A stretch of DNA of 64,000 nt. Origin: Diphasiastrum complanatum. Its lineage: Eukaryota > Streptophyta > Lycopodiopsida > Lycopodiales > Lycopodiaceae. The position numbers and the translations under genes were made by a program. The stretch spans positions 29,121,252 to 29,185,251 of the forward strand of contig CM055113.1 in the NCBI GenBank assembly GCA_029204225.1, written 5' to 3'. Of the stretch, positions 32,187 through 44,700 are shown piece after piece. The number at the start of each line of letters is the position of its first letter. Position 1 is the stretch's first letter. The notes beneath the pieces were generated by a model, which was not told the DNA's origin, did no database searches, and was given only the letters and a program-made list of their open reading frames with translations.

Positions 32187-33757
32187 ATGGCCTCTTCCTC
32201 AAGATCCTCATGAGATTCAGGCTTGAGTTCATTTCTTAGTGAATTTGGGATTACTGAAAACCTAGACTACTTCCACAGCCTATTCAGGCCATATTCACAT
32301 ATTTTCAGGACTGCACGACCAAATTCTGACGTTTTTTATGAACATTATGTTAGATTTAGAGATATACTTAGTAAGCATGTTTTCTCCATAGGTTCACTCC
32401 AGTACATGCATTATACTAATCTTGTTCATTTCTTCCCAGCTTTCAGACATAGACTGGATAGAATGTTTACCAAATTGTTTGATCTTTTCAGAAGCAGTTC
32501 ATTGTGTCCTTATTGCAACAAGAAATGTCGATCGGTTGAATATCAGAGTGGTTTCATACTTTTCCTGTTAGTTCAAATCCCAGATGATGAGGAAGTTTCT
32601 GTTGGTGACTCTCCTTTTGCATCATCCTCTGTTCAGTCAGCTATTAAAGATATCAGTCACTTTTTTATCGACACTTCTGATAAGGAAAGTGACTTTATTG
32701 ATGTAAATACTGATTCTCTATTGTATTCTTTTATTGGCCAAAATACATCTGCTGATGAATCCAACCCTATAGAGGAGTCTAAATGTCTATTCAATTTGCC
32801 TATATATTATATTAATGACGATGTATATTTTACTACTACTGATTTATGTAAAATTTTTTACTATTGCAAAGACGAGGTTCTATGTTTATTATCCGCCACA
32901 ATTTCCAAATTCTCCGACTTTGTAGATTTTGAAACAGATGACCTTGTTGCTGGTATTGATTTTGATGATGAGGAGGGACTTATGACCGGTGAAGAATGCC
33001 TGACTAAGACTTTATTAAATATAGCTGAGGATGGGCGAGGCAGACCATCCGATGAAGAATTCACGGCATTTCAATCCCAGATGGGCTTCCCTCATCCATC
33101 ATTATTGCATTTCACTGATGATTCCACTTCAGTACATGGTCATTATATTGATCATCCTGATCCGGTTGCTGCTGATGGTGAAGAATGTGTAAGTGTTTAA
33201 ACTTCCTTGCATTAGAATGTTTTTAATCACTGAATGTATTAAAAAAATTTTAATCATTTAATGTATTAGAATGTTTTTAATTACTGAATGTTTTATTGCT
33301 AACATATTTCCTATTGCAGGATGCTCTCATAATAGATGATTTTGCTGCGAGACCAGGTGGTTTCAGACAACATGCATTGTCGTTCCAGAGGGATAGTGGA
33401 CTTGACCACTATCTTAGGCATCTCCTGAAGAATGAGATCTGCATTGCTCATTCCAAGCTAAGCCCAGTCGGGGAGAGTCTTATAATGGCAGTTAAAGCTT
33501 TATCATTTTACCTAGGAGGACATAAATTTGTAAAGACAAATAAGATCATTTTTGTCAAAAGATCTTATGTTTTGAACATTTTAGGCTTTACTGATGGGAA
33601 TGAGACTTTAAGGAGCTCCCATTATTCATTGTATTCCACTTATATTGAGCTTAGTGGAAATAAGGATAATGCACATCTATTAGATGCATACGCTAGCAGA
33701 GAATTTCTTCATGACAATACTGCCATAGAATCTGACACAAGATCTGATGATGAATAG
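32187..33757 (+). pseudogene. Gene B copy 2: two-exon gene of unknown function
   Basis: Exon 1 (32,187-33,188) starts MASSSRSS, has a TGA at codon 9 (32,211), then continues DSGLSSFLSEFG. Exon 2 is 33,320-33,757. The 131-bp intron has donor GTAAGT and acceptor CTATTGCAG, phase 0. Full length is about 479 codons. Features: aromatic N-terminal region (NLDYFHSLFRPY), a cysteine cluster CPYCNKKC near residue 107, a long acidic middle, and an exon 2 domain beginning ALIIDDFAARPG. No membrane segment is clear. I do not recognise the family. The early TGA fits a CGA to TGA change; without it the frame is open throughout, and in-frame starts after it could still be used. Confidence 0.75.
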
Positions 33758-33901
33758 TTGACACTTTGTGTTTTGGTATAATACAATCAATACATTTACA
33801 TTGAGTATTTCTCCTTCCTTGTTCAATGAATTTGCAAAGAAATTCTGAACATGTCATGATTTGATGACAATGATGATCTTCTACTCAACAATCATCTAAC
33901 T

Positions 33902-36330
33902 TTCTCTTCCTGTATGAACTTGCATGCTTTTCTAAACTTGTTGTATTGTGTGGACTTTGTTATATGTCGAATCTGAACTCTGCGGTAGAACCATTGAAAC
34001 AATTGACAAATGTAGTTTCATTTTTCATTGGTTCCTCCATGTTGTGTATTTCAATGAAATGTTGCTCGTGCTTGCCAATGTGACTTCTCCATCCCTTGTG
34101 ATGACCATACACTCAAGCTTCCATATGTATTTGCAAAAAATGTTGTATGATCTCTTAGGATGTGCTGCATACGTCAAAATCATAATGTTATCCTTATGTT
34201 TGGATCTAAATATATATGAAAATTTGAAAGCATTTTGAAAATTTTATACTAACCATGTAATGAGTGATGTGATCTTCTCCCCATGCTTTTGATACTGCAT
34301 TAACAAACTCAACACAAGTCCTTTGGATAGCCTTCTTATCAATATCAGAGTATTTTTCTTTTCTTAAAATAGAAATCATACTATCAAGCTTTTTCCATAC
34401 ATCAACTTTTAGTACTTTGGTTTTGTCGTCTTTCTCGAAGTCTTGAGTGGCAGCAATAATATTTGTCTAGACTGAGTGTTGAATATTAGAAGCCTTACCA
34501 GTATGATTTGATAGGAAACGACGTGCTTTTTCTCCTCCTATGCTTGGCTTAGTTGGCATGTTCCCATTCTTTCCTGAAAGCTTTTCATCTTTTTATATTT
34601 TGACATGTCCTTTATGGAGTCCTGCTTTTGATAAAACATCTTCTAATCGAGAGATAGCTTCCTTTGCTAATGATGCTGGCTTAGTATTCCAAGCAAAAAC
34701 TACATGAAGATAAATGATCTTTTCTATTAATCTAACTTTTGCATGAAGAGTGCAAACATGCACATTTTTTAAGGGGATAGACAACACAGGCTTCCAGTTT
34801 GGATCTGCATATTCTCTAGTAATTCATGTACTCCTAGTTACATCTTTTGCCATTTTCATGCAATACAAACAAGGGGGTTTTGATGTAGCACCATGAGAGA
34901 CATTCTACATACATTTCAATGTTTTCAAATCACCTGCTAAGTGCCATTCAACATTGAAGTCTCCAACTCCTGGAACATTGAGAAGTCCTCCATCCATATG
35001 GTCTTGGATGATCCTAGGATAAGATGTCCTTGAGAATATCCATGATAATATATCATGATCCTCTTTTAGCACCTGTCTACAGAATTAATCAGACTTAGTT
35101 TACAATGTATTGATACTATTCAATGAATGTAATGTAATAATGAGGCTAGTTACCTGAAACGCTGCCAACCACCATATATCATTTTCCAGCTGGACACTGA
35201 ATCTGAAATCTTCTTGGTTCTCTGTTTGTGATAGAGCATCATTCATGAGAGTTATACTAACCCTCTCCATCTTCTGCCCTTTCAAAATTTCTGACTCATC
35301 TAACTTAAGTACTATGATTATTTTGCCATTCACCTTTTCATTGGTTATATCATAGAATGTGACGATGTATCTCAGCAAGTAATTTAGATCAACAAATAAA
35401 TTGTTTGATGCATTATAGAATGTCGATCTTCCATCATTTCCATACACCTCCTCAATATGAAATGGAGTTCCAGTGATCATATGCATACCTATGTTTAATG
35501 TATCCCTCTCTTTCTTCAAGTGATATGTCCTAGGGATTGGGACTTCTCTAATTTGAACTTGCTTAAAAGCTTCTCTAATTAGTTTAAATATTGGTGCATA
35601 TGCTTCCCTGCTAATACCTGCAAAATCATAAGCACCCTGAACTATAGTCTTATCTAAAATTTTTTGAATGTCCACCATCAAAGACTCTGCTATTTTACAC
35701 TATACATTTGAAATCCTATTGTTCGTCATCATACGCTCAGTGGATTTGCAAGTCAATATTGTGCCCAATGACATTCCTACTGAAGCATTGTCTTTAATAT
35801 TCCGAGGAGCTACTAATGCAGATTTGCAAAAAAAACAGATAGTTAACAGAATATCACCATAGCTGAAATTAAATCCAAATGTCATTGAAAAACTTACAAA
35901 AATCAGAATATGCTTACTTGAATGCACAGATCCTTCTATTTTGATAACCTCTTTTTGAAAGCATTTGAATATCCTTGCAACTTTGTCACTTTCGCTTCAT
36001 CCATGTAAGTAAATGAGTTATTGAAGAGAATGTGGGATGTGTCAAAGTGCTTGGATCTTGTGGATATAATGTTCCATCTATCCACAAATCCAAGTTTTTT
36101 TTTCCTTCTACCTTGTAACGAGAACGATCCTTAGCAGATATACGAATTCCTTTGCCTCCTCTTCTCTGCAAAGGTGCCAAATCAATAGGAATATCCACAT
36201 GTAGATGATACAATGTCATCATCAAAAAAATAGTAGAGTAATCAGTTGCATCGAAGTACTGTGACTAGATTCTATGAAGCAAAGCAAAGTACTCATCTTT
36301 GATTATATTATATACTATGTACGATCAATC
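33902..36330 (-). pseudogene. DDE-type transposase pseudogene, copy 2
   Basis: This is the same gene as at 7,675-10,100, displaced by 26,227 bp. By homology the exon blocks are about 36,330-35,930, 35,861-35,154, 35,072-34,254 and 34,164-33,902 (read downwards). The same motifs are present: WIDGTLYPQDPSTLTHP, KLDESEILKGQ (Asp), LAGDLKTLKCMY (Asp), CLYC and SQGMEKSHWQAR (Glu). Stops shared with copy 1 include the TAG after NNRISNV, the TGA after VTRST, and those of the last exon. A possible donor (GTAAGC) near 35,920 is intact here but mutated in copy 1. It converges on gene B, with about 145 bp between stop codons. Confidence 0.6.
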
Positions 36331-36676
36331 CAATCTCCATGCTTGTATGCTTGATTCAAATTTGGAAATGCCGCTCATTTTTTCATTCCAATAGGTAGTT
36401 GGCACTCATATTTCCATTGCAAAGTGATGATGGCGTTCATAATTGGAGATGGCACCCATATTTCCATTTTTGTGGAAGGAATGCATATGTAAACATTTTG
36501 CGATTTTTCCTGATTCGAATTTGGGGATGGCAGTCATATTCTAGATCTAGTGCAAATATTGCTCTTTTCGTAACCAATGGAGGGAATATTTTTGAAATTA
36601 GTCAAGTTATATTGCAAGCTGTTAACAGTTCTTAATTGTGACTATAGACACTCGTCATAAGGATAAACAAAAAGCA

Positions 36677-37273
36677 GTAAGGTAGGATATGTTGAGTGAA
36701 GATTTAGGACCAAGCACGAGCCACATGTCCAACATTGATGTGGGTCGGTCATATGGCTACGATTACGTAGGAGGCACTGCACCAATTACAGTAGAATTAG
36801 GGGCCCAACTCTTCTCATGAATTGGTTGATATCGTAGCTGATCAGATTGTTGATTTTATTAGCAATCATAAGTTATAGTTTACAGTGGGATAATTGATCC
36901 AGATTGTGCCTTATTTGGTGGATTTAAAATGCTCTAAGTTACATGGATATCAACAACCTACAAGATTACCTTTAGTGCCGGTCAATACTATTGTACAATC
37001 AACAGAACATAATATTGTTCCGACATTAAAAATCAAAATCCAAGATCTTAACATTGTGGGTGTACAGATTTATGGTGGGGCAAGTGTGAAGATCATTTTT
37101 TGAGAAAACATATCATAAACTAAAAAGTATGCATTTGCAAAAAAAAAAAAGTCTACTCGTCATACGAATGGCTAATCATACACATGATTCTCCAGTAGGA
37201 GAAATTTGTAAGGTTCTGATGTGCATTAAAGGATTAAAGTTTTTATTGACTTTTGTAGTTATGAGATATGACT
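36677..37273 (+). pseudogene. Ty3/gypsy gag-protease relic, copy 2
   Basis: This is a near-identical copy of 10,450-11,046 with the same decayed protease motif (VQIYGGAS) and the same stops. Similarity between the two large copies ends at about 37,273-37,277. Confidence 0.55.
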
Positions 37274-37277
37274 GGAG

Positions 37278-38408
37278 TTGATGCGTATCTCATACTTTTG
37301 GAAAGACCCTAGTTGATAGCTGCATAAGTCGTGCATGATTGGACGACGAGATTGTCATGTGCCAAATCCGAAAATAATAGCACTTACAATGAAGTAAAGC
37401 TAATAGCAAGAAAAGTACAAGACTATCATGATAGCAATACTATCCATAGAAAGCTAGAAACATGGAGAACTGTTAAAATTTTGTTAGGATCTAGTGTAGT
37501 ATGAAGATCACATCAATCAATCACCATAGACACTCCTAAAAAGCTCTCAAAGATGGCACAACAAAAGCTAGTAGATTACAAAGAAACATTGTACATACAG
37601 AGTAATTAGAAACTGCATGAAAAGGCAGGTGTCCTAAAATTGGCCTACCACCTGTCAAACTAAGGTCCGGGCCTAGTATGGCCAAATTCGACCAACAAAC
37701 TTGGGACATGCCCCCAAGTATAGCAAGTACTATATATAACTCTGTACATACTAACTTTTTCTATGTGTGGCTACTCGGCTAACCCAAGTAGCCGGCTACG
37801 GGATCAGTGCCAGATCAATATATCCTAATAGATCACATCCCGATCACAACCATATACAGTAAACCAAATAGACTGTACACTAATTACATCATCACATTTA
37901 GAGCTTATACTAATGAATAAGATCAAAATTGATTTCTAACTCTCTCGCTTAAGCTCAAATGTGATAAGAGTGAAAAGCAATAATTTGTAGCAATGTCTGG
38001 AGTGTCCAAAAGATGTTATGCATGTCCTGCTACTCTGTACTTGACTCACACTTAAGCACACCAACAAACCATCAGGTTTGACTCACAAAGTAACATGTAC
38101 ACACAATGCTCATATAGAGAGTCTATTACACTCATGACCAACTGACTCGTCCCCATCCAACTTGAAGAGAAGTGGACCACATGAGCGACATGGCTCAAAC
38201 TGAGGAGATTCCACTGCCACCATGAGACTTACATCCTCCACCTAGCTAGGCTGATATCCTATCAGACACTTACAAGCACAGACTTGTAAAGCTGACATAA
38301 ATGAGCGACTGAGGCTCAACCTGAGGAAATCTTACTGCCACCATAAGATTTCACCCTCACTAGATAGATAGCTAGTAGACAATGGCAAGTCAATGAGCAT
38401 AAAAATGA
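37278..38408. other. Unassigned interval with a 120-bp tandem repeat
   Basis: I see no gene. An imperfect tandem duplication with a period of 120 bp starts at 38,183 and again at 38,303 (both begin GAGCGAC, followed by GGCTCAA and CTGAGGA). The left part (to about 37,937) may be a 3' LTR of the following copia element, but it does not resemble the LTR at 40,712, so I do not assign it. Confidence 0.4.
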
Positions 38409-40080
38409 CTACTTCATTTCAAACATAGAAAATGCACAACCACATACAACTACTTCATATGGTATATTTCCTCCAAGAGCTCCAGCACTCCTCAAAGCTT
38501 TGATCTTCAATGAGAATTCCATCTCAACGTATGCTTTGAATAATAGTAAATAATCATGCATCATAAATCTTGAAGAAAGAAGAAATGTGCACCTTGTGTG
38601 ATCCTCCTCCTTTGAAGACTTGGATATATAAGCAACCTCAAGAGATTTTGCACTCTCTCTTGGGTTTAATTTGTAGATTCCTCCATATCTAGATCCATAT
38701 GCAAGGATCTCACCATCCTTCTTGATCACACAATTGTCAAGATGGAAATTGACATCAAGCCCACCATCAAGTAATTTGCCAACACTTATAAGATTCTTTG
38801 TAATCTTGGGAACAAAAATAACCTCTTGAAGAGATAGAACTTTTGATGATGCAAGCTTCAAGGGAATAGTCCCTACTCCTTCTATTTTGCACTCTTGGTC
38901 ACTCGCAATATATATGGACTTCTTGACTCCTCCATAAGGCATAATAGTTGAAAAGGAATCCTTGGAGCTACACATATGTGAAGATGCTCCACTATCAATA
39001 TACCAAGAGTCAACCATCTTGAAGGTGGAAAAGGAGAAATTTGATGGCATAAGAGAGCATTCTCCATCACTTGCAATAAAGTCTTCTTTCTCATGAGAGA
39101 TGTTGGCTTGCTTGAATTGATTCTTCTTCTTGAAGCAATTGGTGGCATAGTGGCATTTCTTGCCACAAAAGAAGAACTTAAGTTATTTTTTCTTCTTCTT
39201 TGAAATATATTGAGAGGAATCATCATCCTCTTCATCTTGGTCTTTTGCTTTGCCCTTAGAGAGGTGTTGGTGTTGCTTTTTGCTCCTCTCTTTGTGCTTG
39301 GCAAATAAAACTTTGTCTTCACCATTATGATTGAGTGACAATTTGTCCAGCCTTAATAGCTTGTTCTCATGCCTTGATTATTTGGCCATTAGTACTCCTT
39401 GAAAATCCTCCAAAGTAGGTAGCTCCTCCTTGATGGCATAGGATTGGACAAGGTTCTCATACTCATCTCTTAAGCCATTAAGTATGACTTGAACTAGCTC
39501 ACTTTGATTTATGGATCCTCCAATACAAGCAAGCTCCCTATGAGTATCTTTCACTCTCAACACATAATTAGTTGCACTCTCATCACTCTTTTGAGAACTT
39601 TGAAAGATTTGATTTCTAATAGTGAGGAGCCTAGAGGTATTTTTGGCTCCATAGATAGCTTTGAGAGTATCCCAAGCTTGCTTGGCCGAGTTGCAATCAC
39701 CAATCTCTCTGAAAATCTTATTAAAGACATTCATCTTGATAAGGTGGAGAGACATTCATCTTGATAAGGTGGAGAGCCATCCTAGCTCTCTTCTTGTACT
39801 TTTGTACTTCTTGAAGGACTTGAGGCTCCTCCTCAATCCCAAGTACAATGTCCATCACATCTTGGAGTATCAAGATAGACTCCATTCTAACCTTCCAAGT
39901 TGGAGGTAGATAGTCTTTCACTAGATTCCAATAGGTAGGAACCCATAGATGCCATGTAATAGTGAAGACTCCTTGTAATGAGACACTAAAATGTTGCTTC
40001 TCTCTCAGTATAGGATCCTTTAAAGGTGTACTACCAAATCCTATGCAAGATCTTGCAGCAAAGTGAGGTATTGACCTCAC
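38409..40080 (-). pseudogene. Copia gag-protease, frameshifted, pol missing
   Basis: Four overlapping - strand frames make up a gag and protease. Gag: MALHLIKMNV, SAKQAWDTLKAIYGAKNTSR and LVQSYAIKEELPTLEDFQ. A Lys-rich region and a CCHC-type knuckle remnant follow, then protease WYIDSGASSHMCSSKDSF. A 25-bp tandem duplication (39,725-39,749 and 39,750-39,774) causes one frameshift. After the protease the frame runs into GGNIPYEVV and stops; integrase, RT and RNase H are absent. The gag is related to that of the young copia element at 1,216-5,163. Confidence 0.85.
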
Positions 40081-40698
40081 TAGCTTTTCTAATCTCTCTT
40101 AATCTAGATCACTCTCATCTCAATTGATGAAGTGTGGGCTAAATTTGGGTCAAGCTATATTTGGCACGTGGGAAACACTCCAAGAATCCAAAAATCACTC
40201 AAATACAATCCAATTGTATGATAGAATGTGGCTATGACCCCAAATTGATACCTAGATCTCAAGAAAGTGTGATTGGCAAGCCCAGAAGTATGATTTTTTA
40301 TTAAACAAGCATAAGGGAGTCATAAAAAAAAGTGTCCAACTAGGTTGGGTGCCCTACCCACCTTGATTCAATTGACTATAACTTTTCATTGGGAGATCCA
40401 ATCATTATGAAGTCGATTGCTACACAAACTAGACTCAAATAGCTTTCAATTAGCTATCAAGCACCAAACTTGGATCACACACGGAAGAGAACCACCAAAG
40501 TGAATTGGGATGTCCTTCACACGTGTCTAAGCAGGGAAATTTGTACAATATCAGAAATGGTTCAATCCTTATGATTATGAGCCCTTTTGATCCAATTTTG
40601 CTTGAGATAGCATGGGAGATGCAAAGTAGTCTCTCTAGATCTTAATTTTCAAGGAATTTTTGGAACTTTGGATGAAACAAGCATCAAGAGCTTAGGTA

Positions 40699-40711
40699 GG
40701 CTCTGATACCA
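40699..40711 (-). other. Primer-binding site of the pol-deleted copia element
   Basis: On the element strand this reads TGGTATCAGAGCC, next to the LTR that starts at 40,712. Confidence 0.85.
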
Positions 40712-41417
40712 TTTGAAATTTCACACGTGTGGAATGTCCTAAAAGTGTGTGAATGATCTCCTAAGCAAGCTTATGCACTTGTTGATGGATGCTAGATTGA
40801 ATTCCAAGATCTAGATAAAAAAACTAAGGCATAGAGGCAAAGATGGATGCATATGTTGATAACCAAAGTACATACACTTCGAAAAACTTGATCCTTGAAA
40901 AAACTAAGTAAAATTAAGCTCCTCTCCTCAAGTAGAGAGAGAATAGGAAACAAGCAAATGTCACCAAACTCAATGTCTGACTCAAAACTCAACTTAGATT
41001 ATGATTCACAAATGGAATACATATAAAACTCATGGAGAATCCTCCTTGCATGCTATTGGACCCCTAATCCTAGCCTCTCTAATGCTATTGGATGAGTGAT
41101 GCATCCATCCTACAATTCTATTGGACCCTTCTTCAAGATTTCTCAATTCCTATTGGAGCCCTTGACCAAAGCCAACACTTTGACTTCATCGCTCATCAAA
41201 CTACATTAATACAAGTGTCACAATCCTATTTACTAGCCTACATAGCTCGCGTTTGCGTCACAAATGACTTTTGGCTCAATAGCGGCATTACATGTGGATT
41301 TGACCAATTTGCCAACTATGCCAATTTTGGCCCTATCACAACTCTACACAAAGATGCTTGACATAAAACTTTGTCATACCCCTAAACTGAACATCATAAA
41401 CTATTTTTGACTTTTTC
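40712..41417 (-). repeat. 5' LTR of the pol-deleted copia element
   Basis: The sequence is clearly similar to the LTR at 46,752-47,492: both begin near TGAAATTTCACAC(G/A)TGTG, share GTGTGTGAATGATCTCCTAAG, and end with CTCTACAC(A/C)AAGATGCTTGACATAAAA-type sequence. The right edge is approximate. Confidence 0.78.
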
Positions 41418-41605
41418 TACATGTGGGAACATGCTCCACAATGTGATCTTTTCCTCACAAACAAAAAACATAAAACAGCCAAGATAGATTTTGACCATTT
41501 TTTCACATCGATGAGGTGTTCTTGGCATATTATCATCATCCATATTGTATCAAGCAGATACTCCTTGAAAGAGATCATACCAAAATGCCTTCCAGTCATA
41601 TGGAT
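41418..41605. other. Short unassigned interval
   Basis: About 190 bp lie between a copia LTR and a gypsy LTR. A - strand ORF (GRHFGMISFKEYLLDTIW) is open throughout but I do not recognise it. Confidence 0.25.
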
Positions 41606-42875
41606 TGTGATGCCACGAAAATGTTAAATATTGAATATCAACATAAATATGACATGATATACTCAAAAATGAAGATATGAGCTAGATAAGTATAAATCAT
41701 GAAGAGGCCTAAGTCATTTTTCGGGAATATATCTCCTAAGTACTTGTCTTGTAATAAAGGACAAGACCTTTTAAAGGAAAAGACATTGTCTTGGACAACC
41801 TTTACTAGGTTGTCCATATGAAACGACTAAATATGAAAAGGCATGATAAACTAGAGTAACTTTAACTCATAGTTAAGTATACCTCCTATGGTATAGGTGA
41901 ACGTATTTTCAGTCTAATCGTTAACTAGACCCTTTCGCGGGAGCGACACACTTGTTGTTTTAGAGGTGTGTTTGTTCGCCCCGTAGAACATATATTGATC
42001 TCACACTTCAGTGTCGATCATCGAGAGAGAAGAACTTATGCTTATGTAAGAGATTGAAGAAGTGAATAGAGTTCTGTGAGTTATTATCTCTTATCTCTGT
42101 TCTCCGCACTGTTGAGTGTGAGTGATCTGGAGTCTGCTAACAATCTCTAACACATTTCATGAATTTCTCTCTGATCAGATAGACACTCTAGTGCATTATA
42201 GTCGTTTGCTATGTTTTCGTAAGGCATGCTCTAATGAACTGTCTTTAAACCATCTTATTCGTCTGTCGCGAATACTTCCTTTTCGGCACTCGAATAACGA
42301 CTATCTTTGGTACAGTCTAGCATGATCATTGAATAAAGTTGTATGTATACATATGAGATGACAGTCCCTCTCTGAAAAATTAAGTCTCTGATCTGTCTTC
42401 CTGATTGGCATTGACATAAGTTTCTAACGTATTCTAAAACTCTTCATGTTATTTAACCATTAAGTTGTACTTTAGTTGTTGAGGACTTTTGTCTAGAAAT
42501 GAATAGTTTGTGAACGCGATTAATTAATTGTCTGAACAGTCGCGAATACATCGAACAATTCTTGATTATCTGTTGACACCTTAATCATCCAGAGTGTAGT
42601 ACCGTTGTACTACTCTGATAACATCTCATCTGTAGAACACGCTTCATCCAATTCGATAGTGGCCAGATTGTTGTTCTGAATTTATTAACACTACCCATTC
42701 CAAACATAAGTAATACTGGTTACTTTTTAATGTCTGTTGACAACCAGAATAACACTCGAAACCACTTGCCATAATTGTACCAAAAACATAATTTTCTAAT
42801 GTTGTCCTCTGTGGCAACGACATTATTTACTATAAAATCTATATTAACCCTGTTGGTATAGTACGACATATACCA
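41606..42875 (+). repeat. Gypsy 5' LTR
   Basis: It begins TGTGATGCCACGAAAATG, a typical plant Ty3/gypsy LTR start, and ends near CATATACCA. It is followed by ATTTTTGACATCGTTGCCGG, which matches the leader next to the LTR in plant Tat/Athila-type gypsy elements. No 3' LTR partner is seen. Confidence 0.72.
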
Positions 42876-44390
42876 ATTTTTGACATCGTTGCCGGGGATA
42901 GTTTAGAAAAGTTATATTTATCTGACAAATCCATTTCCATCTCTAGTGTATGTCAGATAAAGAATCCAGATTAGAACGATACGTAAGCTTAGAGAGGAAT
43001 TTTTATGAAGACAAAGTGAGAATACTAGTCGAAGAAATCTAGACAAAATCACTGTCCAGTTACTTGAACTCCTAATTAGCTTCAGTATGGAGGTCCTGCT
43101 ACATGTTTCACTTCTAACTCCAAAATTAAATATGATTATTTTAAAAGGACTTCTTCCGATGATGCAGATAGCTATGTCTCACAATTCGAGTCAATTGCTA
43201 ATGCGAATAACGAGGAAACTGACGTAGACAAACTACGAATTTTCCCTAGTCTGCTAAGAAAGCAGACGCGCATATGGTACAGTCAAGTTGAACCAGGCCG
43301 TGTAGGAACCTAGTACTTGCTGAAAGATGCATTTCTGAACCAGTTCATAGAGATGGAGAACTGAAGGATGTCACTGTCTACATTCAAGCCAAGCCATTCA
43401 CAATGAATTTCATTGTTATCAAACCACTCAGTTTGTCATCTTATTCTATGCTGATTGGACGACCTTGGCTTTATCAATCAAATGCAAGTGTACATTGGAA
43501 ATCTAGAGAGCTGAGATTTCAAACTGGTGAGACTAATAACCGAGGTAAGCTAGCAGAACAAATCATAACCTGGAGTCGTGACAATTATGAAGGTGAAACT
43601 CCTTTGTCCAACACCAGCTTTACATCAGAAAAATCTTCGTATGCCTTGAATATTTTTTCCAATGGATCTGATATTGAAGTGCGGTACTTTGAATGTTATG
43701 AGAATGCTGATGATGAAGAATTCTTCGATGCCTGCGACGCTGAAGTGGATGTTTTGTATGAAGAAATTAACGTTGCAGACACAAATCGAAAGAGTCTAAC
43801 GATTTGAGTGACGAATCTGAACACAAATTTGGTAACAAGAACTAGGTTGACGACAAAAAAAACATTTGTGGAGTCAACCATGCGTGAAATTCATGGCCAT
43901 ACCAAGGCTTGTATGACATAAGGTATCATTTTATCCAATTCTACTGAACTAATTGAACTTGCACCTGGCAGATTTGTGCATGTTTCGAAGTCACTTGGAG
44001 AATCGGAGTTAGTGGAAATCACTGAACTATTGAAGGAGTATCAAGATGTTTTTGCCTGGTCGCTCGACGATTTGAAGGGTATACCTGCAGAATTTGGAGA
44101 GCACCGAATTGATCTTAAGGAAGATGTTGTACCTATTCAACAAAGACAATATCGTCTCAATCCTAAGTACTCTCTCATGGTTAAGGACGAACTTAACAAG
44201 CACCTTAAGGTAGGTATAATCTATCCCGTCTTAAGTAGTGAATGGGTTTCACCCATTGTTGTCGTCCCAAAGAAGAAGACTGGCAAAATACAAATATGCT
44301 AGGATTTCCGCAAACTCAATGTTGCCACAAGGAAGGACCATCATCCTCTGCCTTTCACTGATTCCATTCTAGATCAGAAACATCTACAGG
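42876..44390 (+). pseudogene. Gypsy gag, protease and RT start, truncated
   Basis: Gag appears at about 43,130-43,310 as YFKRTSSDDADSYVSQFES and LRKQTRIWYSQVEPG. Protease end is at 43,403-43,520, with SSYSMLIGRPWLYQSNASVH. An acidic linker follows. RT starts with LVEITELLKEYQDVFAWSLD, then HRIDLKEDVVPIQQRQYR and WVSPIVVVPKKKTGKIQIC, then DFRKLNVATRKDHHPLPF after a TAG. It ends before the catalytic YLDD region at about 44,390. Several stops and deletions are present. Confidence 0.88.
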
Positions 44391-44700
44391 AGGAGCAAAT
44401 GACAAGATTAAAGACAGAAGCTGCTTTGTCCCTGATCACCACTGCAGGGTCAATCACTGTCGATCTGATGAAGCTGAACCAACTCCAAGGCCAGATGCTT
44501 GACAGTCGAGTTCTTACAACCGCTCGAGGATGCGAATGCTCTTGTCGAGGAAGAGTTGGCGGAGCTGAAAGAGCTCTCCAGTGATGCCACCCCATCTTGC
44601 AATGGGCCCGATGCACACGATGACTATCTTCAGACCCTGCTGCAAATTGATGAACTTACATAGCAACTCCAAGCTGTGCCTGCTTGCACCGGAGCCTCAG
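44391..44700 (+). other. GC-richer coding-like fragment, possible captured host exon
   Basis: Frames read QMTRLKTEAALSLITTAGSI with VDLMKLNQLQGQ, then after a frameshift LEDANALVEEELAELKELSS and DDYLQTLLQIDELT. It is Leu/Glu-rich and coiled-coil-like, with more G+C than its surroundings. It is unlike gypsy RT or copia RT and lies between the two. I do not know the source protein. Confidence 0.45.

Noticed and set aside
37279-37937. 3' LTR of the copia element at 38.4-41.4 kb
   Set aside because: The place fits, but the sequence shows no similarity to the element's LTR at 40,712-41,417.
41417-41599. - strand ORF between a copia LTR and a gypsy LTR as a gene
   Set aside because: Only 60 codons, no motif and no related copy in the window.
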